Assembly (NCBI GenBank): GCA_004295085.1
Contig: SHNF01000009.1
Location: forward strand, 806,001 to 870,000
DNA length: 64,000 nt
From: Planctomycetota bacterium
Lineage (GTDB): Bacteria; Planctomycetota; UBA1135
Reading direction: 5' to 3'
Shown: positions 23,519-32,164 of the stretch, piece by piece
How the letters are laid out: each line of letters opens with the position of its first letter
Numbering within the stretch: position 1 is the first letter of the stretch
The notes under the pieces: model-generated
What the model was told of the DNA's origin: nothing
Databases searched by the model: none
What the model saw: the letters and a program-made list of their open reading frames with translations, nothing else
Translations under genes and position numbers: made by a program

Positions 23519-26500
23519 TCGAAGCGCAGCTTGATCTTCAGGCCCAGGTTGAAGTCGTCGTAGGCATCGCGCTCGCCCACGAGGTACAGGGCGTCGCCCT
23601 CCACGAGCACGTCCTCGAACATCCGGAAACGGCCCTCCATGGTCTCGGCGCCGCCCTGCGTGACGTCGCGGCCGCCCTCCACTTCGAAGCGCTCCAGGAA
23701 GGCTGCCTCCGCTTCCACGGAGCCGTCGCCGGTCAGGCGCGCGAGCAGGTCCTGCCCGAGGTATACCGCCACGGTGCCGACCGCCTGCGTGCCGCTGCTG
23801 CTGGAGAAGGGGTCCGCGGGCGGCGTCCCCGCCACGACCAGCAGCAGGAGCTGGTCCGCCGGCAGCGGCGGCACCGAGGACAGCGTCACCACCGGCTGGT
23901 TGTAGGGCCCGGTCACGGAGATGTTGATGTCGTAGCCGAGCTTGCGCGCGGTGGCCGACAGCTCCAGGCGCGGCACGTAGGGATTGGCGGGCAGGAAGCG
24001 GATGACTCCGCCCGTCACCAGCACCGAGGTCGCCGGCAGCGACACCCGGGTCTCGTCCACGTAGATCTCGCCGCGCAGCACCGGCACCGCGCCGGTGCCC
24101 TCCAACCGCAGCTCCGGCCGCACCGTGCCGCGCGCCATGTTGGTGTCCACGCGGAAGGGCTGCGGAGACGTGACTTGCACGCCGAAACGCACGCGGTCCA
24201 GCGGCGGCTCCAGCGTGAAGAGCTCGATCCCTTCCACCGAGCTCGATCCGCCGCCCTGCGACAGGCCCAGCAGATCGATGCGGCGCAGCAGGCGGCCGTC
24301 GGTCAGGGCCACGCTTCCCTCCACGAGCACCGCCGGCAGCGGCCCGTGCACGTGCAGGTCGGCGTCCGCGCGCAGTTTCACGCCCTCCCGCCGGTACAGC
24401 AGCAGCTCCGAGCCGCGCAGCCGCAGATCCAGCTCGGCTGCACCACCGGACACGAACGTCAGTGCGCCTTCGGCCGTGAACGGCGCCGCGCCCAGTTCGC
24501 CGCTGACGTGCTCGAGGCGGATCGTCCTCCCTTCCAGCACACCGTTCACCTGCACCTGCGTCAACGGCGCCAGGCCGGGCGACATCAGGCGCAGCCGGCC
24601 GTGCTCGAGGCGGAATCGCCCGGCCAGCTCCGGCGCGCTCAGCCTCCCGCCGGCCGTGACTTCCAGCTCCACCGCACCGCCGGCGCTGTGCAGGCTGCGG
24701 TCGCGCTGCGCGAGCCAGCCGAGATCGCGCACCTTTAGGGTGCCGTGCGCGTCCATCGCGGCATCGCCGAGGCTCGGCAGATCCTGCACGCCTTCCCAGT
24801 GCCCGCTGGCCTCCAGCTCCAGGGTCGGCGAGCGCGCCTGGAGGGTCTCCAGCGTCAGGCCCGAGCCTTCGAAGCGCAGCCGGGCCTCGGCATCCAGCGG
24901 CTCATCCGGCAGGAACAGCTGCGAGCCCGGACGCAAGCCATGTGCGCGAAGGTCTACGGCGCCGCGCAGCCCGCGCCAGGTGCCGGTCAGGTCCAGCGCG
25001 CCCTCCACCTTGCCGCTGCGGAACGGCAGCGCCGCCTCCCGCGGCAGGAATCGGCTCACCTGGTCCAGGTCCGCCTCCTCCAGGCGCGCCCGCAAGTCCA
25101 GATCTCCCTCCCCGATTCCTTCCAGCGCCAGCGGCACGCTCCCCTCCACCTGCACCTGCATCTCGCCGCTCCGGAGCGTCCCTTGCTCGATCCGCAGGCG
25201 CTCCGAGTCCCAGGCGAAGGCCAGGTCCGCGTCCAGCGGCAGCTCGCCGGGCGCCGCCAGCCCGCGCGCGGTCAAGGTCGCCGCCGCGCTGCTGCCGCGC
25301 TCCCAGTCCACCGTCCCGGCAAAGCCGCCGGACCATCCCGGGCGCCCGAGGCCCGCCAGCAGCGCGCCGACGTCGGCCGCGTCCATCTCCACGCGTCCGG
25401 TCCAGCGCCGCGCCAGCTCCTCCGGTCCCCCTTCCAGGTCCGCGAGCGTGAATGGACGGTCGCTGCGACCGTGGGCGCCGGCCGTGGCGCGCGGCGCTGC
25501 GAGCCGCAGCTCCTCCAGGACCAGGGCGGTCCCGTCCTGCGCGGCGGCGAGCCGCAGCTCCACGGTCTCGGTCACGGCGCCGGACACGGCTCCCGACGCC
25601 TGCAGGCGGAAGCGGGGCTGGGGGATCATCGTCTCCAGTTCCAGGTCGACCTGCAGCGAGCCCTGCAGCTCCGGCAGGTCGGCGCGCGCCAGCCAGTAGC
25701 CGGCCGCGGCCAGGTCATCCGCCTCCAGGCGCGCATGCACGGCGACGTCGCCGCCGGGTCCCAGCGCGAAGGAACCCTGCACGCGCGCACCGGGCGCGCG
25801 CAGCCGCAGATCGCTGAATCGCAGCGGCGAACCGGGCCTGAACTGCACGCGCGCCGGCGCTTCCAGCTGCAGGCTGGTTTCCACCGAACGCAGCGCCAGC
25901 TCCTCCAGCTCCGCCTCCCATCCAGAGACCCGCCCGCGGAGCGTTCCGGAGCAGGGCGGCGCGGCGTTCGAGCCCAACAGCACGTCCGGCTGGCGTACGG
26001 TGAAGGTCAACGGCAGCGTCATCGGCGGTACTCCGCCACCGCTCCAGTCCCGGAACGCCAGCTCGGCGCCGTCCGCGCGGGCCTCCCAGGCTTCGCTCCA
26101 CAGCTCGGCGCGCTCGAAGTGGGCAATACCGCCGGCCACGCGCGCCTGCAGGGCCACGCGTTGCGGGAGCTCCTCCGCTGCGCCCACGAAGCCACCCAGA
26201 CCGGACTCCGCCAGGAAGTGCGGCACGTCGTCCACCGTCAGCACGAAGGCGCCGCTGCCGGCGTCCACCCGCGCGCGCCAGCTCGTGCCGGACGCCAGTG
26301 GAATCACGGCGTTCATGGCGCTCAGCCTCATTGTCGGAGCCGCAGCGTCGAGATGCTCGATGCGCAGGCTGCCGTCCGCCAGGCGCAGCCGCGCCTCCAC
26401 CAACGCCAGTGGAATCCGCCCGAGGCGCGCCTCGCGCCACTCCAGCTCCAGGTCCGCGGCCCCGCCGGCCAGGCGCGTCCCCGCCTGGCTCCATTTCCCC

Positions 26501-27378
26501 TCCGCGCTCAGCCTTCCGCCGGCGTCCAGGCCGGTGAGCAGCGCCACCGGCAGCCGCGGATCCACTTCCTCGATCCGCCCCTGCACCTCGATGCGCTGCG
26601 GCGCGAGCGTCGCTTCCGCGTCCAGCCGCCCGCCGAAGACGTCGCCGTCCAGCGCGAAGGCCGCGCGACCCTCGTGCAGGCGCCGCAAGTCGGCCCAGGC
26701 CTCGCGCACCGGCGTGCGCCCGTCCACGAGCAGATGCAGCAGCTCCACGCGGCCGGCGTCGTAGCGCAGCACTGCGTCCAGCTCCGCGGCGCTCCAGCCC
26801 TGCTGCGCCGCGCTCAGGCGCCCGCCCCGCGCCTGCACGTGCAGCCGCGAAGCGGTCCCCGGCTCGTCCCGGAACAAGTCCAGGTCCGTCGCCGGGGATT
26901 GAAGGTCCCAATTGCGGTCGTGAACGCGGAGGCTCAGTCCGCGCAGCTCGAGCTCCGGAAGCACCGGCGGCAGGGGGGAGGACTCGCCCCCTCCGCCGGA
27001 CGGTGCTCCCTGCTGCAGGTCCAGCTCCACGGCGACGTCATCCCCCTCGATGCGGTGCAGCGCCTCCAGGTCGCCCCGCAGCAGGCCGAGCAGCGAGTAC
27101 TCGGCGCGCAAGCGGCCGGCCCCGATGCTGCGCACCTGGGTGCGCGTGCCCGGCTGCAGCGTGCGCACGTCGTGCAGCTCCAGGGACGCCAGCCAGGAGC
27201 CGCGGACCGCGCCGATATCCAGCTCCACTCCCAGCTCCTTGAGAGCGGCGCGCTCGATCTGCGCGCGCACCAGCGGCCCGAGCAGCGGCACGCGCAGCAG
27301 CCACACGCACAACAACAGCGCCGGCACGGCGAGCAACGCGCGTCGAAGCCACTTCCGCCGGCCTCGCCGCGCGCGCAT
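23515..27378 (-). CDS. TamB/AsmA-like translocation and assembly module protein
   Basis: This 1287-residue protein is anchored by one N-terminal helix (KWLRRALLAVPALLLCVWLL) and followed by a very long run of beta-strand repeats typical of TamB/bridge-like lipid-transfer proteins. The C-terminal 350 residues match the TamB (DUF490) domain: LRLRGSELLLYRREGVKLRADADLHVHGP, RGEIYVDETRVSLPATS, PLPADQLLLLVVAG, ending NLGLKIKLRFE. It spans the periplasm between the inner membrane and TamA. The ATG at 27378 has an AGGAAG SD; a GTG at 27405 is less likely. Its stop overlaps the tamA-like start, giving a two-gene operon. Confidence 0.85.
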   Translation of the reverse strand: MRARRGRRKWLRRALLAVPALLLCVWLLRVPLLGPLVRAQIERAALKELGVELDIGAVRGSWLASLELHDVRTLQPGTRTQVRSIGAGRLRAEYSLLGLLRGDLEALHRIEGDDVAVELDLQQGAPSGGGGESSPLPPVLPELELRGLSLRVHDRNWDLQSPATDLDLFRDEPGTASRLHVQARGGRLSAAQQGWSAAELDAVLRYDAGRVELLHLLVDGRTPVREAWADLRRLHEGRAAFALDGDVFGGRLDAEATLAPQRIEVQGRIEEVDPRLPVALLTGLDAGGRLSAEGKWSQAGTRLAGGAADLELEWREARLGRIPLALVEARLRLADGSLRIEHLDAAAPTMRLSAMNAVIPLASGTSWRARVDAGSGAFVLTVDDVPHFLAESGLGGFVGAAEELPQRVALQARVAGGIAHFERAELWSEAWEARADGAELAFRDWSGGGVPPMTLPLTFTVRQPDVLLGSNAAPPCSGTLRGRVSGWEAELEELALRSVETSLQLEAPARVQFRPGSPLRFSDLRLRAPGARVQGSFALGPGGDVAVHARLEADDLAAAGYWLARADLPELQGSLQVDLELETMIPQPRFRLQASGAVSGAVTETVELRLAAAQDGTALVLEELRLAAPRATAGAHGRSDRPFTLADLEGGPEELARRWTGRVEMDAADVGALLAGLGRPGWSGGFAGTVDWERGSSAAATLTARGLAAPGELPLDADLAFAWDSERLRIEQGTLRSGEMQVQVEGSVPLALEGIGEGDLDLRARLEEADLDQVSRFLPREAALPFRSGKVEGALDLTGTWRGLRGAVDLRAHGLRPGSQLFLPDEPLDAEARLRFEGSGLTLETLQARSPTLELEASGHWEGVQDLPSLGDAAMDAHGTLKVRDLGWLAQRDRSLHSAGGAVELEVTAGGRLSAPELAGRFRLEHGRLRLMSPGLAPLTQVQVNGVLEGRTIRLEHVSGELGAAPFTAEGALTFVSGGAAELDLRLRGSELLLYRREGVKLRADADLHVHGPLPAVLVEGSVALTDGRLLRRIDLLGLSQGGGSSSVEGIELFTLEPPLDRVRFGVQVTSPQPFRVDTNMARGTVRPELRLEGTGAVPVLRGEIYVDETRVSLPATSVLVTGGVIRFLPANPYVPRLELSATARKLGYDINISVTGPYNQPVVTLSSVPPLPADQLLLLVVAGTPPADPFSSSSGTQAVGTVAVYLGQDLLARLTGDGSVEAEAAFLERFEVEGGRDVTQGGAETMEGRFRMFEDVLVEGDALYLVGERDAYDDFNLGLKIKLRFE

Positions 27379-27491
27379 CGTCGTTTCTTCCTGCCCCTGC
27401 GTCACGGCGGTGCTGATTCCGTAGCTTACGCGAGGGCCGGGGCGGCGAGGCTAGGATCTTGGGGCCAGCTCCCCGGACGGAAGGCACTTGC

Positions 27492-29693
27492 ATGAGACGT
27501 CGCGCCGCGCTTGTCTGCTCGCTCCTGGCTGCCTTCGGCGCGGCGGGCGCATGGCTCGCGGCGGACGAGGGCCAGTGGCTGCCGGAGCAGCTCCCCCGGC
27601 TGGACTGGAGCGAGCTGCGCCAGCGCGGGCTGGAGCTGGCGCCGGAGCAGCTCTGGAACGGGGAGGAGGGGCTGCTCAGCGCCGCCGTGAGCCTGGAAGG
27701 CTGCAGCGCCGCGTTCGTTTCGGCCGACGGGCTGATCGCCACCAACCATCACTGCGGCTACGGCGCCATCAACCTCAACAGCACGCCGGAGCGCAACCTC
27801 CTGCGCGACGGCTTCACCGCCGAAGCCCTGGCCGACGAGCTGCCGGCGCCGGGCACGCGCGTCACGGTCGTGCGCCGCATCGAGGACGTGACCGCGCAGG
27901 TGCAGGCGGCCGCCGAGCAGGCCGGCACGGACCCCGGCCGGCGCTGGGAGGCGGTGCAGCGCAAGGTGCGCGAGCTGGTGGCGGAAGGCGAAAAGGAGCC
28001 GAGCACGAGCTGCCTCGTGACCTCGTTCTACGAGGGCAAGGAATGGCGGCGCATTTTCCGCACCGAGCTGCGCGACGTGCGCCTTGTGTACGCGCCGCCG
28101 GAGAGCGTGGGCAACTACGGCGGCGAGGTCGACAACTGGATGTGGCCGCGCCACACCGCCGATTTCTGCTTCCTGCGCGCCTACGCAGCGCCGGACGGCT
28201 CGCCGGCCGCGTACTCGCCGTCCAACGTGCCGTACCGCCCCGCGCACTGGCTGCAGGTGTCCGGTGAGGGCGTGGACGCCGGCGACCTGGTCATGGTGCT
28301 CGGGTACCCGGGCCGCACCGAGCGCTACCTGACGTCCGTCATGCTGGAGGCGCGCGAGGCCTTCTTCTTCCCGCGCCGCCACGACGTGTACGGCCGCATC
28401 CTCGCGGCGCTGCGCGAGGCGACGGCGGGCGACGCGGCCGAGGCCCTGAAGGTGGCCTCGCGCATCCGCAGCCTGGAGAACCGCCACAAGAACGCGGACG
28501 GCATGATCTGGGGACTGCACCGCAACCAGACGGTGGAGCGGCGGCGCGCCGAGGAGCAGGAGTTCCGCGCGTGGGTGGATGCGGACCCGGTGCGCCAGCG
28601 GGCCTACGGTGGCGTCCTGGATGCCCTCACCGACCTGGATCTGTCGGTGATCGCGCGCCAGGAGCGCGACTTCGTGCTGGACGAGCTGCGCGCTCAGCTG
28701 CAGCTCTTTGCCCTGGCCCTGCGCCTGGCGCGCCTGCACCTGGAGCGCATGAAGCCGGACCTCGAGCGCGAACAGGGCTTCCAGGAACGCGATCTGGCGC
28801 GCCTGCGCACCGAGGTCGAGAACTTCGGCAAGTCGTTCGCGCTGGAAGCGGACGCGGCCGTGTTCGGCGTCCTGCTGGAGGAAGCGGACCGGCTGCCGGC
28901 GGACCAGCGCATCCGCGGAGTGGACCAGTGGCTCAAGGTGTACCGCCAGGGGGGCGAAAGCCACGCCGCGCTGGCACGCCGCGTCCTGCAGCAGAGTCCG
29001 CTGGCCGGGGCCGAGGCGCGCGGTCAGATGCTGGAAGAGGCGCTGCGTCCGGACTGGACGGCCGCTGCGGTGGATCCGCTGGGAGCACTGTCCACGCTGC
29101 TGCTGCCGGAGGTGGAGGAGCAGAAGCAGGCGCGCTACCGCGTGTCCGGGCGGCGCATGGAGGTCGGCGCGCGCTGGATCCAGGCCCTGGAGGAATGGCG
29201 CGGCCGGCGCTTCTATCCCGACGCCAACGGCACGCTGCGCGTGTCCATCGCCACCGTGCGCGGCTACGTGCCGCAGGAGGGCGTCCGCTACGACCCGCCG
29301 ACGACTCTGAGCGGCATGCTGGCCAAGCACACCGGCGAGCCGCCTTTCGACCTGCCGGAGTCCTTGCGGGCCGCCGCGGCGCGCGAGGATGCCGGCGGCA
29401 TCCCGGTGTGCTTCCTCGCCGACGCCGACACCACCGGCGGCAACAGCGGCTCGCCCATCGTGGACGGCAAGGGCCGGCTGGTCGGACTCAACTTCGACCG
29501 CGTGTTCGAGAACGTGGCCGGCGACTACGGCTACAGCCCCGAGCGCAGCCGCAACATCGGCGTGGACGTGCGCTTCATCCTCTGGCTCCTCGACCGCGTG
29601 CAGCCAGCCCCGCGCCTGCTGGCAGAGCTGGGCATCGAGAAGGCTCCGAACACGGACCGGGAGGAGGATCGCCCCCGCTCGCAAGGAAACTGA
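27492..29693 (+). CDS. S46-family dipeptidyl-peptidase (DPP7/DPP11-like)
   Basis: This 733-residue serine exopeptidase releases dipeptides from oligopeptides in the periplasm or at the cell surface. It has a signal peptide (LVCSLLAAFGAAGAWLAA). The catalytic His lies in TNHHCGYG (residues 84-91), the Asp in the NWMWPRHTADF block, and the Ser in TTGGNSGSPI near the C-terminus. The helical lid between the two halves of the chymotrypsin fold (YGRILAALREA, ENRHKNADGMIWGL) is typical of S46. S1 specificity (hydrophobic versus acidic) depends on a residue just before the Ser that I cannot assign securely. The ATG at 27492 follows GGAAGG. Confidence 0.92.
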   Translation: MRRRAALVCSLLAAFGAAGAWLAADEGQWLPEQLPRLDWSELRQRGLELAPEQLWNGEEGLLSAAVSLEGCSAAFVSADGLIATNHHCGYGAINLNSTPERNLLRDGFTAEALADELPAPGTRVTVVRRIEDVTAQVQAAAEQAGTDPGRRWEAVQRKVRELVAEGEKEPSTSCLVTSFYEGKEWRRIFRTELRDVRLVYAPPESVGNYGGEVDNWMWPRHTADFCFLRAYAAPDGSPAAYSPSNVPYRPAHWLQVSGEGVDAGDLVMVLGYPGRTERYLTSVMLEAREAFFFPRRHDVYGRILAALREATAGDAAEALKVASRIRSLENRHKNADGMIWGLHRNQTVERRRAEEQEFRAWVDADPVRQRAYGGVLDALTDLDLSVIARQERDFVLDELRAQLQLFALALRLARLHLERMKPDLEREQGFQERDLARLRTEVENFGKSFALEADAAVFGVLLEEADRLPADQRIRGVDQWLKVYRQGGESHAALARRVLQQSPLAGAEARGQMLEEALRPDWTAAAVDPLGALSTLLLPEVEEQKQARYRVSGRRMEVGARWIQALEEWRGRRFYPDANGTLRVSIATVRGYVPQEGVRYDPPTTLSGMLAKHTGEPPFDLPESLRAAAAREDAGGIPVCFLADADTTGGNSGSPIVDGKGRLVGLNFDRVFENVAGDYGYSPERSRNIGVDVRFILWLLDRVQPAPRLLAELGIEKAPNTDREEDRPRSQGN

Positions 29694-29695
29694 CC

Positions 29696-30943
29696 ATGGC
29701 CACCACCCGCACCAGGATTTCACGGAAGAAGGCTCCGGCCACGCGACTGGATTCCGCCGACCGCTTCGCGCCGCGGCCGGCCGATCGCTTCACCTTCGGA
29801 CTGTGGACCGTCGGGAATCGCGGCGCAGATCCTTTCGGGCCGGTGGTGCGGCCGCCGCAGACGCCGGCGCAGCTCGTGGAAGGGCTGGCGCGGGCCGGCG
29901 CCTACGGCGTCAACCTGCACGACAACGACCTGGTGCCGTTCGGGGCCTCCGCGGCGGAGCGCGACCGCATCGTCGCCGGCTTCGAGCGCGCGCTGGCCGA
30001 GCACGGGCTCAAGGTGCCCATGGTCACCACCAACCTGTTCAGCCACCCGGTGTTCCGTGACGGCGCCTTCACCGCCAGCGACGCGCGCGTGCGCGCCTTC
30101 GCCGTGCAGAAGGCCATGCGCGCCATCGAGCTGGGCGTGGAGCTGGATGCCGAGACCGTCGTGTTCTGGGGCGGGCGCGAGGGCGTCGAGACCGACGCCG
30201 CGCGCGACCCGCGCGACGCCATCCGCTGGTACCGCGACTGCCTGAACTTCCTGTGCGGCTGGGTCAAGGAACAGGGCTGGCGCCTGCGCTTCGCGCTGGA
30301 GGCCAAGCCCAACGAGCCGCGCGGGGACATCTATCTTCCGACCACCGGCCACATGCTGCACTTCATCACCACGCTCGAGCAGCCCGACATGTGCGGCGTA
30401 AATCCTGAGGTGGCGCACGAGAACATGCCGGGGCTCAGCATGGTGCACGGCGTCGCCCAGGCCATGGAGGCCGGCAAGCTGTTCCACGTCGACCTGAACG
30501 CGCAGAAGATCGGCCGCTACGACCAGGACCTGCGCTTCGGCAGTGAGGACCAGAAGGGCGCGTTCTTCCTGGTGCGCCTGCTCGAGGGAACCGGCGGCTA
30601 CCCGCGCTACGAGGGCCCGCGCCACTTCGACGCCCACGCCTACCGCACCGAGGACATCGCCGGCGTGTGGGACTTCGCGCGCGGCTGCATGCGCACCTAC
30701 AAGATCCTGGCGGAGAAGGCCCGGGCCTTCGACGCCGACGCCGAAGTGGCCGAGATCCTCGAGCACAACAGCGGCGGCAGCGTCGCCGCGCGCTGCGCCG
30801 CCGTGCTGAACGCGTACTCCACCGCCCGCGCCGCCGAGCTGCGCGACCTGGACCTGGACCCGGAGGCCCTGGCCGCGATCGGCCACCGCTACGAGCGCCT
30901 GGACCAGATCGCCATGGAGCACCTGCTCGGCGTGCGTGGCTAG
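29696..30943 (+). CDS. xylA: Xylose isomerase, class I
   Basis: This 415-residue enzyme converts D-xylose to D-xylulose. It is of the actinobacterial/Thermus class I type: FTFGLWTVGNRGADPFG, GVNLHDNDLVPFG (catalytic His and Asp), MVTTNLFSHPVF, VFWGGREGVET, RFALEAKPNEPRGDIYLPT (metal-site Glu, Lys), GVNPEVAHE, KLFHVDLNAQ and the metal-binding DQDLRFG. It has a 25-residue basic N-terminal extension. It starts 2 bp after the S46 peptidase stop, so it is probably co-transcribed. Its pathway partner xylB lies 24 kb away. Confidence 0.95.
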   Translation: MATTRTRISRKKAPATRLDSADRFAPRPADRFTFGLWTVGNRGADPFGPVVRPPQTPAQLVEGLARAGAYGVNLHDNDLVPFGASAAERDRIVAGFERALAEHGLKVPMVTTNLFSHPVFRDGAFTASDARVRAFAVQKAMRAIELGVELDAETVVFWGGREGVETDAARDPRDAIRWYRDCLNFLCGWVKEQGWRLRFALEAKPNEPRGDIYLPTTGHMLHFITTLEQPDMCGVNPEVAHENMPGLSMVHGVAQAMEAGKLFHVDLNAQKIGRYDQDLRFGSEDQKGAFFLVRLLEGTGGYPRYEGPRHFDAHAYRTEDIAGVWDFARGCMRTYKILAEKARAFDADAEVAEILEHNSGGSVAARCAAVLNAYSTARAAELRDLDLDPEALAAIGHRYERLDQIAMEHLLGVRG

Positions 30944-30990
30944 ACTACTCCCCTCCCTGCCCTCTGGCAGAAACCTCAGGAGGACTCCAC

Positions 30991-31533
30991 ATGAACACCC
31001 GATCCCTGGCGATTTTCGCCATTGCCCCTCTTGCCGCGGTCGCGCTCGGCATCACCCAGGAGCCGGAGATGGCCAAGCCCGGTCCGGAGCACGAGACGCT
31101 GAAGATGGACGAAGGCACCTGGACCGCCACCGTGAAGTTCTGGACGGCTCCGGACGCCCCGCCCCAGGAAGCGAAGGGCACCGAAGTGAACAAGCTGACC
31201 CTCGACGGCTTCTGGATGGTCAGTGACGTGACGGAGGACGGCGGCCCGTACCGGGCGCACGCCATCGTCGGCTACGACACCATGAAGAAGAAGTACGTCC
31301 ACTCCTCGGTGGACAACATGATGCCGGTGCTCCACCTGATGGAGGGCAGCTTCGACAAGTCCAAGAAGACCTTCACGTGGACCGGCGAAGGCCCGGACAT
31401 GATGGGCACGATGGTCAAGAAGCGCACGGTCGTCACCTATCCGGACGCCAACACCCGCATGGTCGTGGCCTACTCGACCGGCGCCGACGGCAAGGAAACC
31501 AAGTCCATGGAGATCGCCTACAAGCGCAAGTAG
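30991..31533 (+). CDS. Exported DUF1579-family protein (copy 1)
   Basis: This 180-residue protein has a strong SD (AGGAGG) 7 nt from the ATG, a signal peptide (MNTRSLAIFAIAPLAAVALG) and a DUF1579 body: GPEHETLKMDEGTWTATVKFW, EVNKLTLDGFWMVSDV, HAIVGYDTMKKKYVHSSVDNM, SKKTFTWTGEGPDM, TRMVVAYSTGADGKETKSMEIAYKRK. The family is a small beta-barrel of unknown role, abundant in planctomycetes. A close paralog lies at 53897-54457. Confidence 0.8.
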   Translation: MNTRSLAIFAIAPLAAVALGITQEPEMAKPGPEHETLKMDEGTWTATVKFWTAPDAPPQEAKGTEVNKLTLDGFWMVSDVTEDGGPYRAHAIVGYDTMKKKYVHSSVDNMMPVLHLMEGSFDKSKKTFTWTGEGPDMMGTMVKKRTVVTYPDANTRMVVAYSTGADGKETKSMEIAYKRK

Positions 31534-31559
31534 CGTTTCCGCCGCGCCGGATCTTCACC

Positions 31560-31583
31560 GAGGAGCGCCGCAAGGCGCTCCTC
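31560..31583 (+). terminator. Terminator-like hairpin after the DUF1579 gene
   Basis: Arms GAGGAGCGCC (31560-31569) and GGCGCTCCTC (31574-31583) close a GCAA tetraloop of the GNRA type. Only a weak CTTCGTT tail follows, so termination may be inefficient. Confidence 0.6.
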
Positions 31584-31641
31584 CTTCGTTGTCGGGCCGA
31601 GGTCGGGCAGGGCGACCCCTGCGTGGCAGACCGTCGCATTA

Positions 31642-31658
31642 GGTGCCTGTTTGGCACC
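31642..31658. repeat. Palindromic repeat GGTGCC-N5-GGCACC, copy 1
   Basis: GGTGCC, spacer TGTTT, GGCACC. Flanks GTCGCATTA and ATTGCATCG are partly complementary, extending the potential hairpin. Confidence 0.75.
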
Positions 31659-31914
31659 ATTGCATCGAACTACGTGCGCGGGCTGCGCCCGCGGCTCGGG
31701 AACCGTGCATGCGCACGCCAGCGCCAGCAGCGCATTTGCGGCGACGACTTGGAGGGCGCGGTCCACGGCATCACGCTGGTTCAGTGGCGCCAGCAGAAAG
31801 AAAGCGAACCGACAATCATTGGGTAGGAGTCCACCATGCGCTGGTGACTCACTCTTGTCCTAGCGCGGGTTCGGCTGCAGGAACGCGGCCCCGGTTCTGC
31901 GAACCGTGGCGTTC

Positions 31915-31931
31915 GGTGCCAGGAAGGCACC
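31915..31931. repeat. Palindromic repeat GGTGCC-N5-GGCACC, copy 2
   Basis: GGTGCC, spacer AGGAA, GGCACC. The left flank GTGGCGTTC resembles the left flanks of copies 3 and 4. Confidence 0.75.
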
Positions 31932-32007
31932 TTCTCGAAACGAGGCCCCAAGTGCTGCAGCCGCTTGTCGCGCCGACCAGGGGTGCGTTCGCGAAAGCGT
32001 GGCGCTT

Positions 32008-32024
32008 GGTGCCTTCCTGGCACG
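32008..32024. repeat. Palindromic repeat GGTGCC-N5-GGCACC, copy 3
   Basis: GGTGCC, spacer TTCCT, GGCACG (last base changed). Arms CGCTTGGTGCC and GGCACGAAGCG pair with a single mismatch, giving an 11-nt arm. Confidence 0.72.
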
Positions 32025-32043
32025 AAGCGGTGACGGGCGACTT

Positions 32044-32060
32044 GGTGCCGGGATGGCACC
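32044..32060. repeat. Palindromic repeat GGTGCC-N5-GGCACC, copy 4
   Basis: GGTGCC, spacer GGGAT, GGCACC. Flanks GGCGACTT and AATCGCC extend complementarity to about 13 nt per arm. Confidence 0.75.
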
Positions 32061-32164
32061 AATCGCCACGGCTCGCGCAAGGGGGCTGCCGGCCGTCGTG
32101 CGCAAGGCCTGGGTTGCTAGAATGACCGGTCCAAGGCATCCTCGCGACGCCGGAAAGACTGGGC

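Larger units (their letters stand above)
31584..32164. other. Long intergenic region with clustered palindromes
   Basis: About 580 bp lie between the DUF1579 hairpin and ispG. I see no convincing gene: open frames here run through the palindromes and have no domain. The content is four copies of GGTGCC-N5-GGCACC (listed separately) with partly complementary flanks. The ispG promoter should lie at the right end. Confidence 0.6.

Noticed and set aside
293..27378. Long frames opposite real genes (for example opposite aconitase, tamB and the receptor)
   Set aside because: They have high Arg/Ala/Pro/Gly composition, no domains and no signals; a known shadow of GC-rich coding DNA.
31518..31766. 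Small minus-strand gene with a lipoprotein-like start
   Set aside because: It runs through the terminator hairpin and palindrome copy 1, which explain its sequence; no SD or domain.
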